Notes: a model not told the origin generated them from the letters alone. A stretch of DNA of 64,000 nt from Gillisella vitis (GCF_021559775.1 NZ_CP056047.1:2666001-2730000); one strand, 5' to 3'. Counted from the first letter of the stretch, positions 40,766-51,800 are shown. Numbers and translations: made by a program.

Positions 40766-40807
40766 GCTCTCATTCCCTGAGCCTATGCCTGCATGCGAGC
40801 TTACAGT

Positions 40808-40943
40808 CTGTTCAAGAATTGCTGCTGGCCTGGCGAAAATGGTGATTTCGAGAACCGGAACGGAGCGTACTTAACGTACGTGAGTACCGGAAGCGCAGAA
40901 ATTGCCATTTGCAGACGGCCAGCGGCGATTATTGGACGGATTG

Positions 40944-40944
<1 letters not shown>
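40808..40944 (+). repeat. Dispersed repeat, copy A (short form)
   Basis: About 137 bases nearly identical to the reverse complement of 55118-55309. Shared landmarks are CTGTTCAAGAATTGCTGCTG, CGGAGCGTACTTAA, GTACGTGAGTAC and CAGCGGCGATTATTGGA. This copy lacks about 55 bases present in the other, apparently by deletion between short direct repeats. It runs up to the stop codon of the TRAP binding protein. Confidence 0.85.
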
Positions 40945-42080
<1,136 letters not shown>

Positions 42081-42250
42081 TTACCATTCCCCTCCAGGAA
42101 GGCAATTCGAAGGTAATCATGTTGCCAGGGCGGTGGCAAGCGGGCAGTCTTATCAGTTTAGGCTAAAGTTGAAGACAGATGAGGCCTATCGTTGACTTGG
42201 ACATCAAACGGCGCAAAACAGATGTTCAGAACGCTATTCCGGAGCCATCA

Positions 42251-43015
42251 ATGACCAAGCCGCTTGTCGCCATTCCCGCCGATTTCCGTGCCATTGAAGG
42301 GTCCAATTGGCATTGCGTGCTAGACCAATATGTCAAGGCGACCCTGACCGTGGCCGGGGCCATGCCGGTTATCATTCCCGCTCTGGAAACCGGCGCGGAT
42401 ATCGAGGCGGTGCTTGACCGGGTGGATGGCGTGGTGATTTCCGGCTCGCCCAGCAATGTCCATCCCTCGCTCTATGGCCGCGAAGCCCGTGACAGCGACG
42501 GCCCCTTCGACCACGCCCGTGATGCGACCTCGCTGCCGCTGATCCGCCGCGCCATCGAGCGTGGAATTCCGCTGCTGGCCATCTGCCGGGGTATTCAGGA
42601 GCTGAACGTGGCGCTGGGCGGCACGCTGGCCTCGGAAATCCAGGACCAGCCCGGCACCTGGGATCACCGCAAGCCGCCGACCACCGACCGCGACCTCGCC
42701 TATTCCATCCGCCAGCCGGTGGAGGTGCGCGAAGGCTCCTGCATCGCCCGCTATCTCGGCACAGCAGGGACAATCCAGATCAACTCCCTGCACCGCCAGG
42801 CGATTTCCGATCTCGCCCCAAGGCTCCAGGCCGAAGCGCTGGCCGATGACGGCACAATCGAGGCCGTCTCTGTCATTGATGCCAAGGGTTTTGCTGTCGG
42901 CGTGCAGTGGCACCCGGAATATTGGGCGGAAACGGATGCCCCGTCCCGCGCCCTGTTTGAAGCATTCGGCGCGGCGGCCAGGGAGTATGCAGCAGTGAAA
43001 TCCCTCGCCGCCTGA
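42251..43015 (+). CDS. Gamma-glutamyl-gamma-aminobutyrate hydrolase-like class I amidotransferase
   Basis: A protein of 254 residues of the PuuD/peptidase C26 family. The nucleophile elbow ICRGIQELNVALGG contains the catalytic cysteine, and VGVQWHPEYW supplies the histidine and glutamate. Such enzymes hydrolyse gamma-glutamyl amides, for example in putrescine breakdown to GABA. The ATG at 42251 follows GGAGCC. No other puu genes are nearby, so the substrate is inferred from the family only. Confidence 0.88.
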   Translation: MTKPLVAIPADFRAIEGSNWHCVLDQYVKATLTVAGAMPVIIPALETGADIEAVLDRVDGVVISGSPSNVHPSLYGREARDSDGPFDHARDATSLPLIRRAIERGIPLLAICRGIQELNVALGGTLASEIQDQPGTWDHRKPPTTDRDLAYSIRQPVEVREGSCIARYLGTAGTIQINSLHRQAISDLAPRLQAEALADDGTIEAVSVIDAKGFAVGVQWHPEYWAETDAPSRALFEAFGAAAREYAAVKSLAA

Positions 43016-43017
43016 GG

Positions 43018-43977
43018 TTACTTCTTCACTGGTGTTTCCGGCACGGGTGTCTTGACCATACCGTTTTCAAACCAGCCGATCAGGTTATCCGCCACCAGAT
43101 CGGCCATGGCATTGCGGGTCGGCACCGAGGCGGAGGCGACATGCGGCAACAGCGACACATTGGGCAGATCGAGGAATTCCGCCGGTACTTTCGGTTCTTC
43201 GTAGAACACGTCCATTCCGGCGGCGGCAATCGTGCCATCCTTCAAGGCTGAGATCAGCGCCGGTTCATCGACGCTCCAGCCACGGCCGACGCTGATGAAC
43301 ACGCCGTTCGGCCCCAGCGCCTTCAACACGTCGGCATTGATCGCCTTGTGGGTTTCCGGCGTTTTCGGCACAATGCAGATCAGCGTATCGACGGCTGCGG
43401 CCAGATCCGTCAGCGAGGCATGGTAATCGTAGGGAACGCCGGGCTTGGGGCTGCGGGTATGGTAGCTGATCTTCACCTTGAAGGGTTGTAACCGGCTGGC
43501 GATTTCACCACCGATCCGCCCCAATCCATAAAGCCCGACATGGCGGCCCCGCAGCGACAGCGGCGACAGTGTAAACGGTCCCTCGTTCTGCCAGCGCCCG
43601 GCCCGCAGATAGCTTTCCGCCTGATGGAACTGCCTGATCGTGTTGAGCAGCAGCGCAATCGTCGTATCGGCCACTTCATCATCCAGCACGTCAGGCGTGT
43701 TGGTAACGATAACATTTTTAGACGCAGCTTTTGCCACATCCACCCCGTCATAGCCGACGCCGAAATTGGCAATGATTTCCAGCTTCGGCAGGCTGTCGAT
43801 CAAGGCGCCCGGCACAGCACCGGCAATGGCAATGCCCCGCACGCGGGCGGCGTCAGCATCGTTTAACGCAACCGGCTGGCCGGGCGGGGTCTGCACCAGT
43901 TCGAAACCAGGCTGCAAACGTTCCAACACGCGCGGATGAATTTTTCCGGGAATGAGAATTACGGGCTTATTGGTCAT
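43018..43977 (-). CDS. 2-hydroxyacid dehydrogenase (D-isomer specific)
   Basis: An NAD(P)-dependent dehydrogenase of 319 residues. The nucleotide-binding motif GLYGLGRIGGEIASRL, the central arginine in FISVGRGWSVDEPAL, the catalytic glutamate region (GMDVFYEEP) and the histidine in LLPHVASAS are present. Members reduce glyoxylate, hydroxypyruvate or similar 2-oxoacids; the exact substrate is open. It lies 12 bases downstream of the LacI-type regulator on the same strand and is probably co-transcribed with it. Confidence 0.9.
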   Translation of the reverse strand: MTNKPVILIPGKIHPRVLERLQPGFELVQTPPGQPVALNDADAARVRGIAIAGAVPGALIDSLPKLEIIANFGVGYDGVDVAKAASKNVIVTNTPDVLDDEVADTTIALLLNTIRQFHQAESYLRAGRWQNEGPFTLSPLSLRGRHVGLYGLGRIGGEIASRLQPFKVKISYHTRSPKPGVPYDYHASLTDLAAAVDTLICIVPKTPETHKAINADVLKALGPNGVFISVGRGWSVDEPALISALKDGTIAAAGMDVFYEEPKVPAEFLDLPNVSLLPHVASASVPTRNAMADLVADNLIGWFENGMVKTPVPETPVKK

Positions 43978-43989
43978 AGGATCAAATCT

Positions 43990-45015
43990 CTATTCGTCTC
44001 GATGTTTAACGGGGCCAGTCGATTGGCGGATACGCATTTCAGGCTTGATAAGGTGAATACCATCAGGCTCATGACTGCCCGCCAGCTTATCCAGAAGCGC
44101 GCGCGCCGCAAGCCTGCCCACTTCCGCCTGTCCGTTTGACACAGTGGTCAGTGCCGGCGTGGCAATAGAGGCTTCCTCCAGATCGTCGTAGCCGGTGACG
44201 GATATATCGCGGCCCGGCACCAGCCCGGCACGCGATATGCCATTCATCAACCCAATCGCGACCAGATCGTTCCAGCACACCGCCGCCGTCGGCTTTTGTG
44301 GCAGCGACAGAAAATTCACCGCCGCCTCGAAACCACCCTGTTTGGTGCGCGGTCCGGGAAGGCGCAGATTGGGATCGACGGCAATGCCCGCCTTGCGCAA
44401 GGCGTTGACATAGCCCTGATAGCGGTCGCGCCCCGTCGAGGTTTGATCGGTGCCGCCAACCATGGCGATGACGCGGTGGCCAAGGCCGATCAGGTGGTTG
44501 GTGGCCAGCGAAATGCCGTAGCTGTCATCGCCGCGATAGGTCGGAAGGGCCAGCCCGTCCATGGACCGGGCAATCAGGATGGCGGGCATGCCATTGTCTT
44601 CGGCCAGCATCACATCCTCCGGCGGTGAGCCGATGGCAGGCGACATGATCACCCCGTCACCGCCCAGTTGCAGCAGCGTCTCGATGAAGGTCCGCTGCTT
44701 TTCCACCGAATCGTAGTGGTTGGACAGAATGAACGTCTGGCGGCTGCGGTCCAGCTCGCTTTCAATGGCTTTCAGAATTTCGCCGTAAAACGGGTTCATG
44801 ATGTCATGAACGACAACACCGATAATGCCGGAACGCGAGGTGCGCAGGCTGGCGGCGCGACGGTTATAGATATAGCCAAGCAGCCGGGCTTGGTCCTTGA
44901 TCTTTTCGCGCGTATCTGCCGCCACCAGCGGACTGTCTCGCAAGGCCAGCGATACCGTGGCGGTAGACAGGCCGAGACTTTTGGCAATGGTCGATAACTT
45001 GATCTTTTGCGCCAC
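43990..45015 (-). CDS. LacI-family transcriptional regulator
   Basis: A protein of 341 residues. The N-terminal LacI helix-turn-helix (IKLSTIAKSLGLSTATVSLA) and hinge (RRAASLRTSRSGIIGVVV) are followed by a periplasmic-binding-protein-like sensor domain. The GTG at 45015, after GAGGGGGGAG, gives the normal N-terminus; an ATG 13 codons upstream is possible but lacks a ribosome site. It probably regulates itself and the following dehydrogenase in response to a sugar or sugar acid. An operator-like inverted repeat lies upstream. Confidence 0.9.
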   Translation of the reverse strand: MAQKIKLSTIAKSLGLSTATVSLALRDSPLVAADTREKIKDQARLLGYIYNRRAASLRTSRSGIIGVVVHDIMNPFYGEILKAIESELDRSRQTFILSNHYDSVEKQRTFIETLLQLGGDGVIMSPAIGSPPEDVMLAEDNGMPAILIARSMDGLALPTYRGDDSYGISLATNHLIGLGHRVIAMVGGTDQTSTGRDRYQGYVNALRKAGIAVDPNLRLPGPRTKQGGFEAAVNFLSLPQKPTAAVCWNDLVAIGLMNGISRAGLVPGRDISVTGYDDLEEASIATPALTTVSNGQAEVGRLAARALLDKLAGSHEPDGIHLIKPEMRIRQSTGPVKHRDE

Positions 45016-45051
45016 GGCTCCCCCCTCTGCCGGACGTGAACAGGCCGGCTT

Positions 45052-45083
45052 CAACGCATTTAAACAGTTTAATTAAAACGTTG
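45052..45083. promoter_or_regulatory. Candidate LacI-type operator
   Basis: Arms CAACG (45052-45056) and CGTTG (45079-45083) bracket an A+T-rich core with the palindrome TTTAATTAAA (45068-45077), 37-68 bases upstream of the regulator start. The assignment is by position and symmetry. Confidence 0.45.
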
Positions 45084-45122
45084 AACGCGCCATGGCAAGG
45101 GCAGATGCACGGGCTCCTTCGA

Positions 45123-45665
45123 TCAGTCAGCCAGGGGTTCATCGACCAGGTCGGGCCGTTGTGCGTCGGCAGGCGCCAGTAGATTGGCATCGATGGCGGC
45201 AAGCAGTTTCATCAACACTTTCACCTGCTTGCTGCTAAAGCCACGGGTAGCATGGCGCTCCACCGCAACATTGGCATCGGCGATCTTTTCCACCGTAGCC
45301 CGCCCCATTTCTGTCAGGAACACTTTCGTCTGGCGGCCATCGGCATCCGAGCCGCGCCGTTCGACAAAGCCCTGCACCTCCATGCGCCCGATGGTGCGAG
45401 TCATGGTCGGCGCCTTGACGCCCAGGCGCTGCGCCAGAAGGCCGGGCGTCAACCCTTCCTCCTCAGCCAGCAGCAGCACCACGCCTTCCTGCCCGGAATA
45501 GAGCCCGCTGCCGGTCAAAAGCCGCGTCTGCACCGTGCGAAAACTGCGTGACGCCTGGGTGATTGCCATGCCCAACTCGCCACTCAAGCCAAGTTTCGCC
45601 TGTTTCACCTCGTCTTTGGACTTGCCGGATTTCTTCTTTTTCTCGGTCTTATCTTTTTTAGCCAT
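45123..45665 (-). CDS. MarR-family transcriptional regulator
   Basis: A winged-helix regulator of 180 residues with a lysine-rich N-terminal extension (MAKKDKTEKKKKSGKSKDE) before the MarR domain (LTPGLLAQRLGVKAPTMTRT, then GFVERRGSDADGRQTKVFLT). The ATG at 45665 follows GGGGGT. It is divergent from the creatininase-like gene, 89 bases apart, and may repress it. The basic tail may add non-specific DNA affinity. Confidence 0.88.
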   Translation of the reverse strand: MAKKDKTEKKKKSGKSKDEVKQAKLGLSGELGMAITQASRSFRTVQTRLLTGSGLYSGQEGVVLLLAEEEGLTPGLLAQRLGVKAPTMTRTIGRMEVQGFVERRGSDADGRQTKVFLTEMGRATVEKIADANVAVERHATRGFSSKQVKVLMKLLAAIDANLLAPADAQRPDLVDEPLAD

Positions 45666-45754
45666 GCTACCCCCGCAGTCGAAAGAAAGTGCTGTTGTCA
45701 CAGGCGCTCATGTCACGCATATGATGCATAGACAAAAACAGGTCAGTAAACCAG

Positions 45755-46576
45755 ATGTCCCATCCAGAACCGTATTTCCAGTGCAACGATCCGGCTCTTT
45801 CGCCCGCCGAAAGGGCCAACTGGATTGCCGTCCTGCCGCTCGGCGCCCATGAACAGCATGGCCCGCATCTGCCCTTTGAGACCGACACGATCATCGCGCA
45901 GGGGGTTGTGGACCGGCTGATCCTAGCACTGCCCGACACCCTGCCCGTCACCTTTCTGCCCGTCGAGCCGGTCGGCTATTCCGTCGAGCATATGGATGTA
46001 TTCGGTACGCGCACGCTTACCTTTAACGAGGCCGTGGAGCGCTGGCTCGGCATCGCCGAAACCCTGAGCGGCCAAGGCATTCGTAAGCTGATGATGCTCA
46101 ACGCCCATGGCGGCAATTCGCCCTTGATGACCGTGGTCGCCACCGAAGCGCGCATCCGTTTTTCGATGCTGGCCGTGGCAACCAGTTGGACCCGCTTCGG
46201 GCAGCCGGACGGCCTGATCCGGCCTGAAGACAAGGCCATCGACATTCATGGCGGCGATATCGAAACTTCGGTCATGCTGGCATTGCGTCCAGACTTGGTC
46301 GCTATGGACAAGGCTCAGAATTTCTCGTCACGGCAAAGCGAGTTTGCTGCCCGCTTCACCCATCTGCGCGCCTATGGCCCACATGCCTTCGGCTGGAAAA
46401 TGGCGGACCTCAATCCGCTGGGCGTCGCCGGAAATGCCAGTGTGGCAACAGCGGAAAAGGGCGAAAACCTGCTTTCCCATGCCGTTCACGGACTTGTGGA
46501 GCTCCTGTGGGATATCCATGACTTTGATATCGAGAAAGCCTTTGAACTGCCACCCCACTCGTCCTATATGGGGTAA
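45755..46576 (+). CDS. Creatininase-family amidohydrolase
   Basis: A metal-dependent hydrolase of 273 residues. The family metal-binding motifs LGAHEQHGPHLPFETDT, LNAHGGN and IHGGDIETS are all intact. Members cleave creatinine, guanidino compounds or cyclic amides; the specific substrate cannot be read. Downstream is the CobW-type GTPase gene, 48 bases away; the last codon overlaps a possible Zur box. Confidence 0.85.
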   Translation: MSHPEPYFQCNDPALSPAERANWIAVLPLGAHEQHGPHLPFETDTIIAQGVVDRLILALPDTLPVTFLPVEPVGYSVEHMDVFGTRTLTFNEAVERWLGIAETLSGQGIRKLMMLNAHGGNSPLMTVVATEARIRFSMLAVATSWTRFGQPDGLIRPEDKAIDIHGGDIETSVMLALRPDLVAMDKAQNFSSRQSEFAARFTHLRAYGPHAFGWKMADLNPLGVAGNASVATAEKGENLLSHAVHGLVELLWDIHDFDIEKAFELPPHSSYMG

Positions 46577-46584
46577 TATAGTTA
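46572..46584. promoter_or_regulatory. Possible Zur-type operator
   Basis: The inverted repeat GTAA-TATAG-TTAC lies 41 bases before the CobW-type GTPase gene. It resembles the short A+T-rich palindromes bound by alphaproteobacterial Zur. Zinc control of COG0523 genes is common, which adds weight, but the match was judged by eye. Confidence 0.35.
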
Positions 46585-46624
46585 CAGGGCGGCGCGATGC
46601 TGCCTTCCAATCATCGAGGTTCCC

Positions 46625-47716
46625 ATGAGTGAAGCAGCCGTAAAACCCACACCCGTTACCGTGCTGACCGGCTATCTCGGCGCAGGCAAGACCACGCTTC
46701 TCAACCGGATTCTGTCGGAAAACCACGGCAAGAAATACGCTGTCATCGTCAATGAATTCGGTGAAATCGGCATCGACAATGATTTGATCGTCGAGTCGGA
46801 CGAAGAAATCTATGAGATGAACAATGGCTGCGTCTGCTGCACGGTGCGCGGCGATCTGATCCGGGTCGTCGAAGGACTGATGCGCAGGCCTGACCGTTTC
46901 GACGGTATCATTGTCGAAACCACCGGTCTTGCCGATCCGGTGCCTGTCGCCCAGACCTTCTTCATGGATGACGATGTGCGCGCCAAGACCGAGCTGGATG
47001 CCGTCGTCGCCCTTGTGGATGCCAAGCACCTGCCGCTGCGCCTCAAAGACAGCCGCGAAGCCGAAGACCAGATCGCCTTTGCCGATGTCGTTGTTATCAA
47101 CAAGGCGGATCTCGTTACTCATGAGGAATTGCACCGGATCGAGGATATCGTCCGCGCCATCAATCCCTCGGCCCGGATCTACACCACCACTCGCTCTGGC
47201 GTAGACCTGTCGAAAGTGCTGAACCAGGGCGCCTTCAACCTGGAACGGGCGCTGGAAAACGATCCGCACTTCCTGAGCCATGATGAAGACGACGATCATG
47301 TCTGCGGCCCTGATTGCGACCATGACCATGGACACGATCATCATCATCACGACCATGGGCATGATCATGACCATGGACATCACCACCATGACCACGGTCC
47401 CTCGCCTATTCATGATGTGACCGTCACCTCGATATCGCTGCGCGGTGGCGAAATGAACCCGGACCGCTTCTTCCCCTGGATTCAGAAGGTCACCCAGACC
47501 GACGGCCCGAACATCCTGCGCCTGAAGGGCATTATCGCCTTCAAGGGCGATGCCGAGCGCTATGTGGTGCAGGGTGTTCATATGATTATCGAGGGCGACC
47601 ACCAGCGGCCATGGAAAGATGGCGAAAAGCATGAAAGCCGCCTGGTGTTCATTGGCCGGGAACTGGACCGTGAAAAGCTGGAAAACAGCTTCAAGGCCTG
47701 CGAGGCTGCGGCATGA
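46625..47716 (+). CDS. CobW/COG0523-family metal-related GTPase
   Basis: A GTPase of 363 residues. Walker A GYLGAGKTTLLN (about residues 15-26), the metal-binding CxCC motif in NNGCVCCTVRGDL, switch and NKAD motifs (VVINKADLV) and a C-terminal CobW_C domain are present. A histidine-rich stretch (about residues 220-260, with repeated HDHHHH-like runs) probably binds zinc or another metal. Such proteins are thought to act as metal insertases or zinc chaperones under scarcity. The WD40 gene follows 55 bases downstream and may be its partner. Confidence 0.9.
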   Translation: MSEAAVKPTPVTVLTGYLGAGKTTLLNRILSENHGKKYAVIVNEFGEIGIDNDLIVESDEEIYEMNNGCVCCTVRGDLIRVVEGLMRRPDRFDGIIVETTGLADPVPVAQTFFMDDDVRAKTELDAVVALVDAKHLPLRLKDSREAEDQIAFADVVVINKADLVTHEELHRIEDIVRAINPSARIYTTTRSGVDLSKVLNQGAFNLERALENDPHFLSHDEDDDHVCGPDCDHDHGHDHHHHDHGHDHDHGHHHHDHGPSPIHDVTVTSISLRGGEMNPDRFFPWIQKVTQTDGPNILRLKGIIAFKGDAERYVVQGVHMIIEGDHQRPWKDGEKHESRLVFIGRELDREKLENSFKACEAAA

Positions 47717-47771
47717 AGCTTATCCCTTCCCTGCTGCCGACCCCTGACAACCATACCGGAAAGACTGCCTG

Positions 47772-48758
47772 ATGCCGACTGTTGCCCCGCTCGATCTGGA
47801 AGGCCACGTACTGACCGCGGCCTTCCTTGGAGACATTCCGGTTTTCGTCACAGCGGCTGGCGCTGTTCACCGTCTGGATGGCGGCGAGCAGGTCACCGAA
47901 ACCGGGTCGGGCCTGCTGACCGCCATCAAGGACGACCATAACCAGACGCTTTTGACCGGCGGCGAGGATGGCAAGGTGCTGCGCATCGCTCATGATGGCA
48001 CGGTCACGGAACTGGCGCACGCACCCCGCAAGTGGATTTCCGTTGTCGCAGCCGGGCCGCAAGGCGCGGTTGCCTATGGTTATGGCAAATCCGCCTTCGT
48101 GCGGCTGGCAAGCGGCGCGATACATCCCTATGAAGAGGAACGCACGGTCGAGGGTCTCGCCTTTGCGCCCAAGGGTTTGCGCATCGCCATTTCCCGCTAC
48201 AATGGCGTGACGTTGCGCTTTGCAGCAGCCGAGGGCAAGCCAGTCGATCTGGAATGGAAGGGCGCCCATACTGGCGTCAGTTTTTCGCCTGACAACCGTT
48301 TCGTCGTCACCACCATGCAGGAAAATGCCCTGCATGGCTGGAAGCTGGATGGTGCTGGCAGTGATACCCGCCATATGCGCATGACCGGCTATCCCGCCAA
48401 GGTCAAGTCGATCTCCTGGTCGGCCAAGGGCAAGTGGCTCGCCTCATCCGGCGCGCCCGCTGCGATCGTCTGGCCCTTTGCCTCCAAGGACGGCCCGATG
48501 GGCAAGGCCCCGCAAGAGCTGGGCACACGCGCCAATATCATGGTCACCCAGGTCGCCTTCCATCCCGCAGAAGAGGTGCTGGCCATTGGCTATATCGACG
48601 GCATGGTACTGGCGGTGCGCCTGGCCGACGGCAAGGAGGCGCTGCTGCGCCGCCCGGGCAAGGGTGCGATCACCAGCCTGGGCTGGAGCGCCAGCGGCAA
48701 GCTGCTGGCCTTCGGATCTGAAGCTGGGGATTGCGGCGTGATAGATATCTCCGGCTGA
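47772..48758 (+). CDS. WD40-repeat protein
   Basis: A protein of 328 residues made of about seven beta-propeller repeats (for example LLTGGEDGKVLRIAHDGTV, GVSFSPDNRFVVTTMQENAL, SISWSAKGKWLASSGAPAAI). It has no signal peptide, so it is probably cytoplasmic and works as a protein-binding platform. It is encoded right after the CobW-type GTPase, suggesting that the two cooperate in metal delivery. A strong terminator follows. Confidence 0.85.
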   Translation: MPTVAPLDLEGHVLTAAFLGDIPVFVTAAGAVHRLDGGEQVTETGSGLLTAIKDDHNQTLLTGGEDGKVLRIAHDGTVTELAHAPRKWISVVAAGPQGAVAYGYGKSAFVRLASGAIHPYEEERTVEGLAFAPKGLRIAISRYNGVTLRFAAAEGKPVDLEWKGAHTGVSFSPDNRFVVTTMQENALHGWKLDGAGSDTRHMRMTGYPAKVKSISWSAKGKWLASSGAPAAIVWPFASKDGPMGKAPQELGTRANIMVTQVAFHPAEEVLAIGYIDGMVLAVRLADGKEALLRRPGKGAITSLGWSASGKLLAFGSEAGDCGVIDISG

Positions 48759-48786
48759 TCTCAAGTAAAAAACAACCATGACAAGA

Positions 48787-48813
48787 AAACCAGGGCTAAT
48801 ACCCTGGTTTTTT
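48787..48813 (+). terminator. Rho-independent terminator
   Basis: Arms AAACCAGGG (48787-48795) and CCCTGGTTT (48802-48810) around CTAATA, followed by further T. It ends the CobW-WD40 transcript. Confidence 0.9.
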
Positions 48814-49006
48814 ATTATTTAAATCAACTAGATTCAAATTTTAAGGAAAACATAACCAACCAGAAACTAAAAGAAATATGCTTTTTAAAGCGCTCTTGAA
48901 AAATAAGCGATGTGTTCAATTTTAGACCATACCCTGGCCACATCACCTCGACGCTTTCGTCCGCGTGATCTGCTCCTCCCGACATCACTTTCTGCGGACC
49001 ACAACT

Positions 49007-50812
49007 ATGAAGCTCAGCATATCCTCCACGGTGATCATTTCCGGCGTGATCCTTGCCGTCGGAGTCGTCATCACACTCGCGACAGCCATGCAGACCCTCC
49101 AGCGGCTGAAGGTCAACGGACCGATCTATCAGCAGATCGTCGACAGCAAGGACCTGATCGCCGATATCCTGCCGCCGCCGCTGTATCTGGTCGAGGCTTA
49201 TTCCCTGATCAATGAATCAGCGCTTCAGCCGGATATGGCCGCTATCAATATCGACCGCCTGAAACTGCTGAAAAGCCAGTATCAGGAACGCCGGGACTAT
49301 TGGAAAGGCACAACCCTGCCTGATGCTCTGCGCAGCAAATTGCAGCAGGACGTTCTGGTCAAGGGCGATGCATTCTGGGCGCAGATGGATCAGTCCGTCG
49401 TTCCAGCCCTAAGCGGTGCTGATCCGACCGTGCTGAAAGCCGCACTCAATGAATTGAAGGAACGGTTTCACACCCACGAAGCCGCCGTTAATCAGTTGGT
49501 CGACATGGGGAATACCTATGGTAAGCTGCGGGAAACCGAAGCCGCTACGGAGACCGCATCGCGCGAAACCGTCAGCTATGCGCTGGGAAGCGCGCTGATC
49601 CTCCTCAGCCTCGCCTCGATTGTCATCGTTCAACGCCGCGCCCTGTCGCCGCTGCGCCATATGACCACTGCGATGACCGCCATGGCCCATGGCGATCTCG
49701 ATACGCCTCCTCCCTACGGCGACCGCACCGATGAAATCGGCGAAATCGCCCATGCGCTGTCGATCTTTCGCGATGCCGGCCTGGAAAAGCGCCGCCTGGA
49801 GCAGGAGGCGGATGCCAGCCGCGCCAGCACGGAAGAGCAGCGCCGGCAGCGTGAGGCCGAGCGGGCCGCCGAGGCGCAAGCCCTGCGCCGCGTGGTCGAA
49901 GAACTTGGCGACGGTCTGCACCGGTTGGCCGAGTGTAACATGCGCACCACGCTCGACACGCCGTTCGATGCCCGTTTCGACACTCTTCGCAGCGATTTCA
50001 ACGACTCCATCCTGACGCTTCAGACCACTCTAAAGCAGGTTCTCGATGAGACCGGCTCTCTGCAAACCAATAGCCGCGAGATGCGGGACGCCGCTGACAG
50101 CCTGGCCAAGCGCACCGAGCAACAGGCCGCCGCCCTTGAAGAAACCGCAGCAGCGCTCGAAGAGGTTGCCTTGACCGTGAAGGCCTCCACCACAAGAACC
50201 CGCGAAACCCGCAGCCTGGTGAGAGATGCGCGTGACTGTACCAATTCCTCCAATGACGTGGTCAACAATGCCATTATCGCCATGCAGCGGATTGAAAGTG
50301 TCTCCGGTGAGATCGGCACGATCATCGGCGTGATCGATGAGATCGCCTTCCAGACCAACCTTCTGGCGCTGAATGCCGGTGTGGAAGCGGCCCGTGCCGG
50401 GGAAGCTGGCAAGGGTTTTGCCGTGGTTGCCCAGGAAGTGCGTGAACTTGCCCAGCGCTCGGCAGGTGCCGCCAAGCAGATCAAAACGCTGGTGGATCGT
50501 TCCAGCACGGAAGTGGCAAGCGGCGTGAAATTGGTAGGAACCGCTGGCGATGCCCTGACTCAGATCGGCGGCTTTGTCACCAAAATCGATGATAATATCG
50601 ATGCCATCACCAAGGCCGCAGAAGAACAGGCTATCGGCCTTCAGCAGATCAGCAGTTCGGTCAACAGTCTCGACCAGATGACCCAGCAGAATGCTGCCAT
50701 GGTCGAAGAAACCAATGCCATCAGCCAGACGCTGGCCGACGGCGCCATCTCGCTGGCAACCCTGGTCAACCGCTTCCAGCTGCCAGCAACCCCCATGGCC
50801 CGGGCGGCGTGA
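49007..50812 (+). CDS. Methyl-accepting chemotaxis protein
   Basis: A chemoreceptor of 601 residues. A first membrane helix (about residues 7-29), a periplasmic helical sensor domain of about 170 residues, a second membrane helix (about 205-222), a HAMP domain and the cytoplasmic signalling hairpin with the conserved tip [20 protein letters not shown] are present. It passes ligand signals to CheA/CheW. The ligand is unknown. The frame extends to 48965, but the ATG at 49007 (MKLSISSTV) gives the proper N-terminus. It is preceded by an A+T-rich promoter region and is monocistronic. Confidence 0.93.
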   Translation: MKLSISSTVIISGVILAVGVVITLATAMQTLQRLKVNGPIYQQIVDSKDLIADILPPPLYLVEAYSLINESALQPDMAAINIDRLKLLKSQYQERRDYWKGTTLPDALRSKLQQDVLVKGDAFWAQMDQSVVPALSGADPTVLKAALNELKERFHTHEAAVNQLVDMGNTYGKLRETEAATETASRETVSYALGSALILLSLASIVIVQRRALSPLRHMTTAMTAMAHGDLDTPPPYGDRTDEIGEIAHALSIFRDAGLEKRRLEQEADASRASTEEQRRQREAERAAEAQALRRVVEELGDGLHRLAECNMRTTLDTPFDARFDTLRSDFNDSILTLQTTLKQVLDETGSLQTNSREMRDAADSLAKRTEQQAAALEETAAALEEVALTVKASTTRTRETRSLVRDARDCTNSSNDVVNNAIIAMQRIESVSGEIGTIIGVIDEIAFQTNLLALNAGVEAARAGEAGKGFAVVAQEVRELAQRSAGAAKQIKTLVDRSSTEVASGVKLVGTAGDALTQIGGFVTKIDDNIDAITKAAEEQAIGLQQISSSVNSLDQMTQQNAAMVEETNAISQTLADGAISLATLVNRFQLPATPMARAA

Positions 50813-50888
50813 GACGAACGGCGATCGAAAGATCGTCTTTCCTGTAAGCTAGTCTTCGGCCTTTACCCAAATCAAGCGCTCAGAAACA

Positions 50889-50917
50889 AAAATGGCGGCC
50901 ACTTTAGCCGCCATTTT
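50889..50917. terminator. Bidirectional rho-independent terminator
   Basis: Perfect 11-base arms AAAATGGCGGC (50889-50899) and GCCGCCATTTT (50907-50917) with a seven-base loop, between the convergent chemoreceptor and OmpW genes. Confidence 0.9.
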
Positions 50918-50937
50918 CCTATGTATCTCGATGAGGT

Positions 50938-51639
50938 TTAGAAGCGGTAGGTGACACCGGCGCCGATCAGCCATGGATCGAGCTTGGCAGTGCCCTTGAC
51001 CTTGGAGCCACCAACGGTCGCTTCGAAATCCGGGCGCAGGTAATATTTCTTGACGTCGAAGTTGACGCCCCACTTGTCGTTGATCATGTAGTCGAAACCG
51101 ACCTGCACGGCAGCACCGAAGGTATTCTTGACATCGAGCTTGGTGGCGGAACCGGTCGCCGACTGATTGTAGAACATTGTATAATTGACGCCCGCGCCAA
51201 CATAGGGCTGGAACTTGCCGAAGTCCGTGAAGTGATATTGCAGCGTTACCGTTGGCGGCAGGATCCAGACCTTGCCGAGCTTGCCCAGGCTACCGATCGA
51301 GCCCCCGGCATTGACGTTCGCTGACGTCGTGCCGAGAATGAGTTCGGCAGCGATGTTGCGATTGAAGAAATAGCTGAAATCGACTTCCGGCGTGACGCTG
51401 TTGCTGTAGGACAGATCGGAACCACCAATGCCATCCACCGAGCCGCCATCATTGGGTACCACGGCCAGCGCACGGGCGCGGACCTGCCAGGGGCTGTAGG
51501 GCGTCAGCAGCGATTCGGCTTGCGGAGCGCTTGCCGCCGGTGTCAGATCCGCCGCAGAGGCCAGAGGCGTCGCCAAAGACAGCGATGCGAAAGCAAGGGG
51601 CGCAAGCGCTATCAAGCCAAGGGTGCGGTTCGTTGACAT
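50938..51639 (-). CDS. OmpW-family outer membrane protein
   Basis: An eight-stranded beta-barrel porin of 233 residues. A signal peptide (ending SLATPLASAA) is followed by the OmpW-type pattern WQVRARALAVVPNDG, PTVTLQYHF, QPYVGAGVNYT and the final aromatic strand GAGVTYRF. Members let small hydrophobic molecules through the outer membrane and are often induced at low oxygen. AAAGGAG precedes the ATG. Two Fnr/FixK-like boxes lie upstream, fitting such control. Confidence 0.9.
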   Translation of the reverse strand: MSTNRTLGLIALAPLAFASLSLATPLASAADLTPAASAPQAESLLTPYSPWQVRARALAVVPNDGGSVDGIGGSDLSYSNSVTPEVDFSYFFNRNIAAELILGTTSANVNAGGSIGSLGKLGKVWILPPTVTLQYHFTDFGKFQPYVGAGVNYTMFYNQSATGSATKLDVKNTFGAAVQVGFDYMINDKWGVNFDVKKYYLRPDFEATVGGSKVKGTAKLDPWLIGAGVTYRF

Positions 51640-51719
51640 GTCATCTCTCCTTTATCGATTGATCAGCAGGTCCCCCTGCCGCATTGCAACCGATTATCGG
51701 TGACCGGACACCACCGTCC

Positions 51720-51733
51720 TTGAGACAAATCAA
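51720..51733. promoter_or_regulatory. Fnr/FixK-type box (one mismatch)
   Basis: TTGAG-ACAA-ATCAA against the consensus TTGAT-N4-ATCAA. It is centred about 87 bases upstream of the ompW start, a suitable distance for activation of that gene. Confidence 0.6.
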
Positions 51734-51800
51734 GAAAAGACAACCTTACGACAGGCCGCCAGTATTCAAGGATGAAGTGTGGCTTCCATGCATCATCTTT

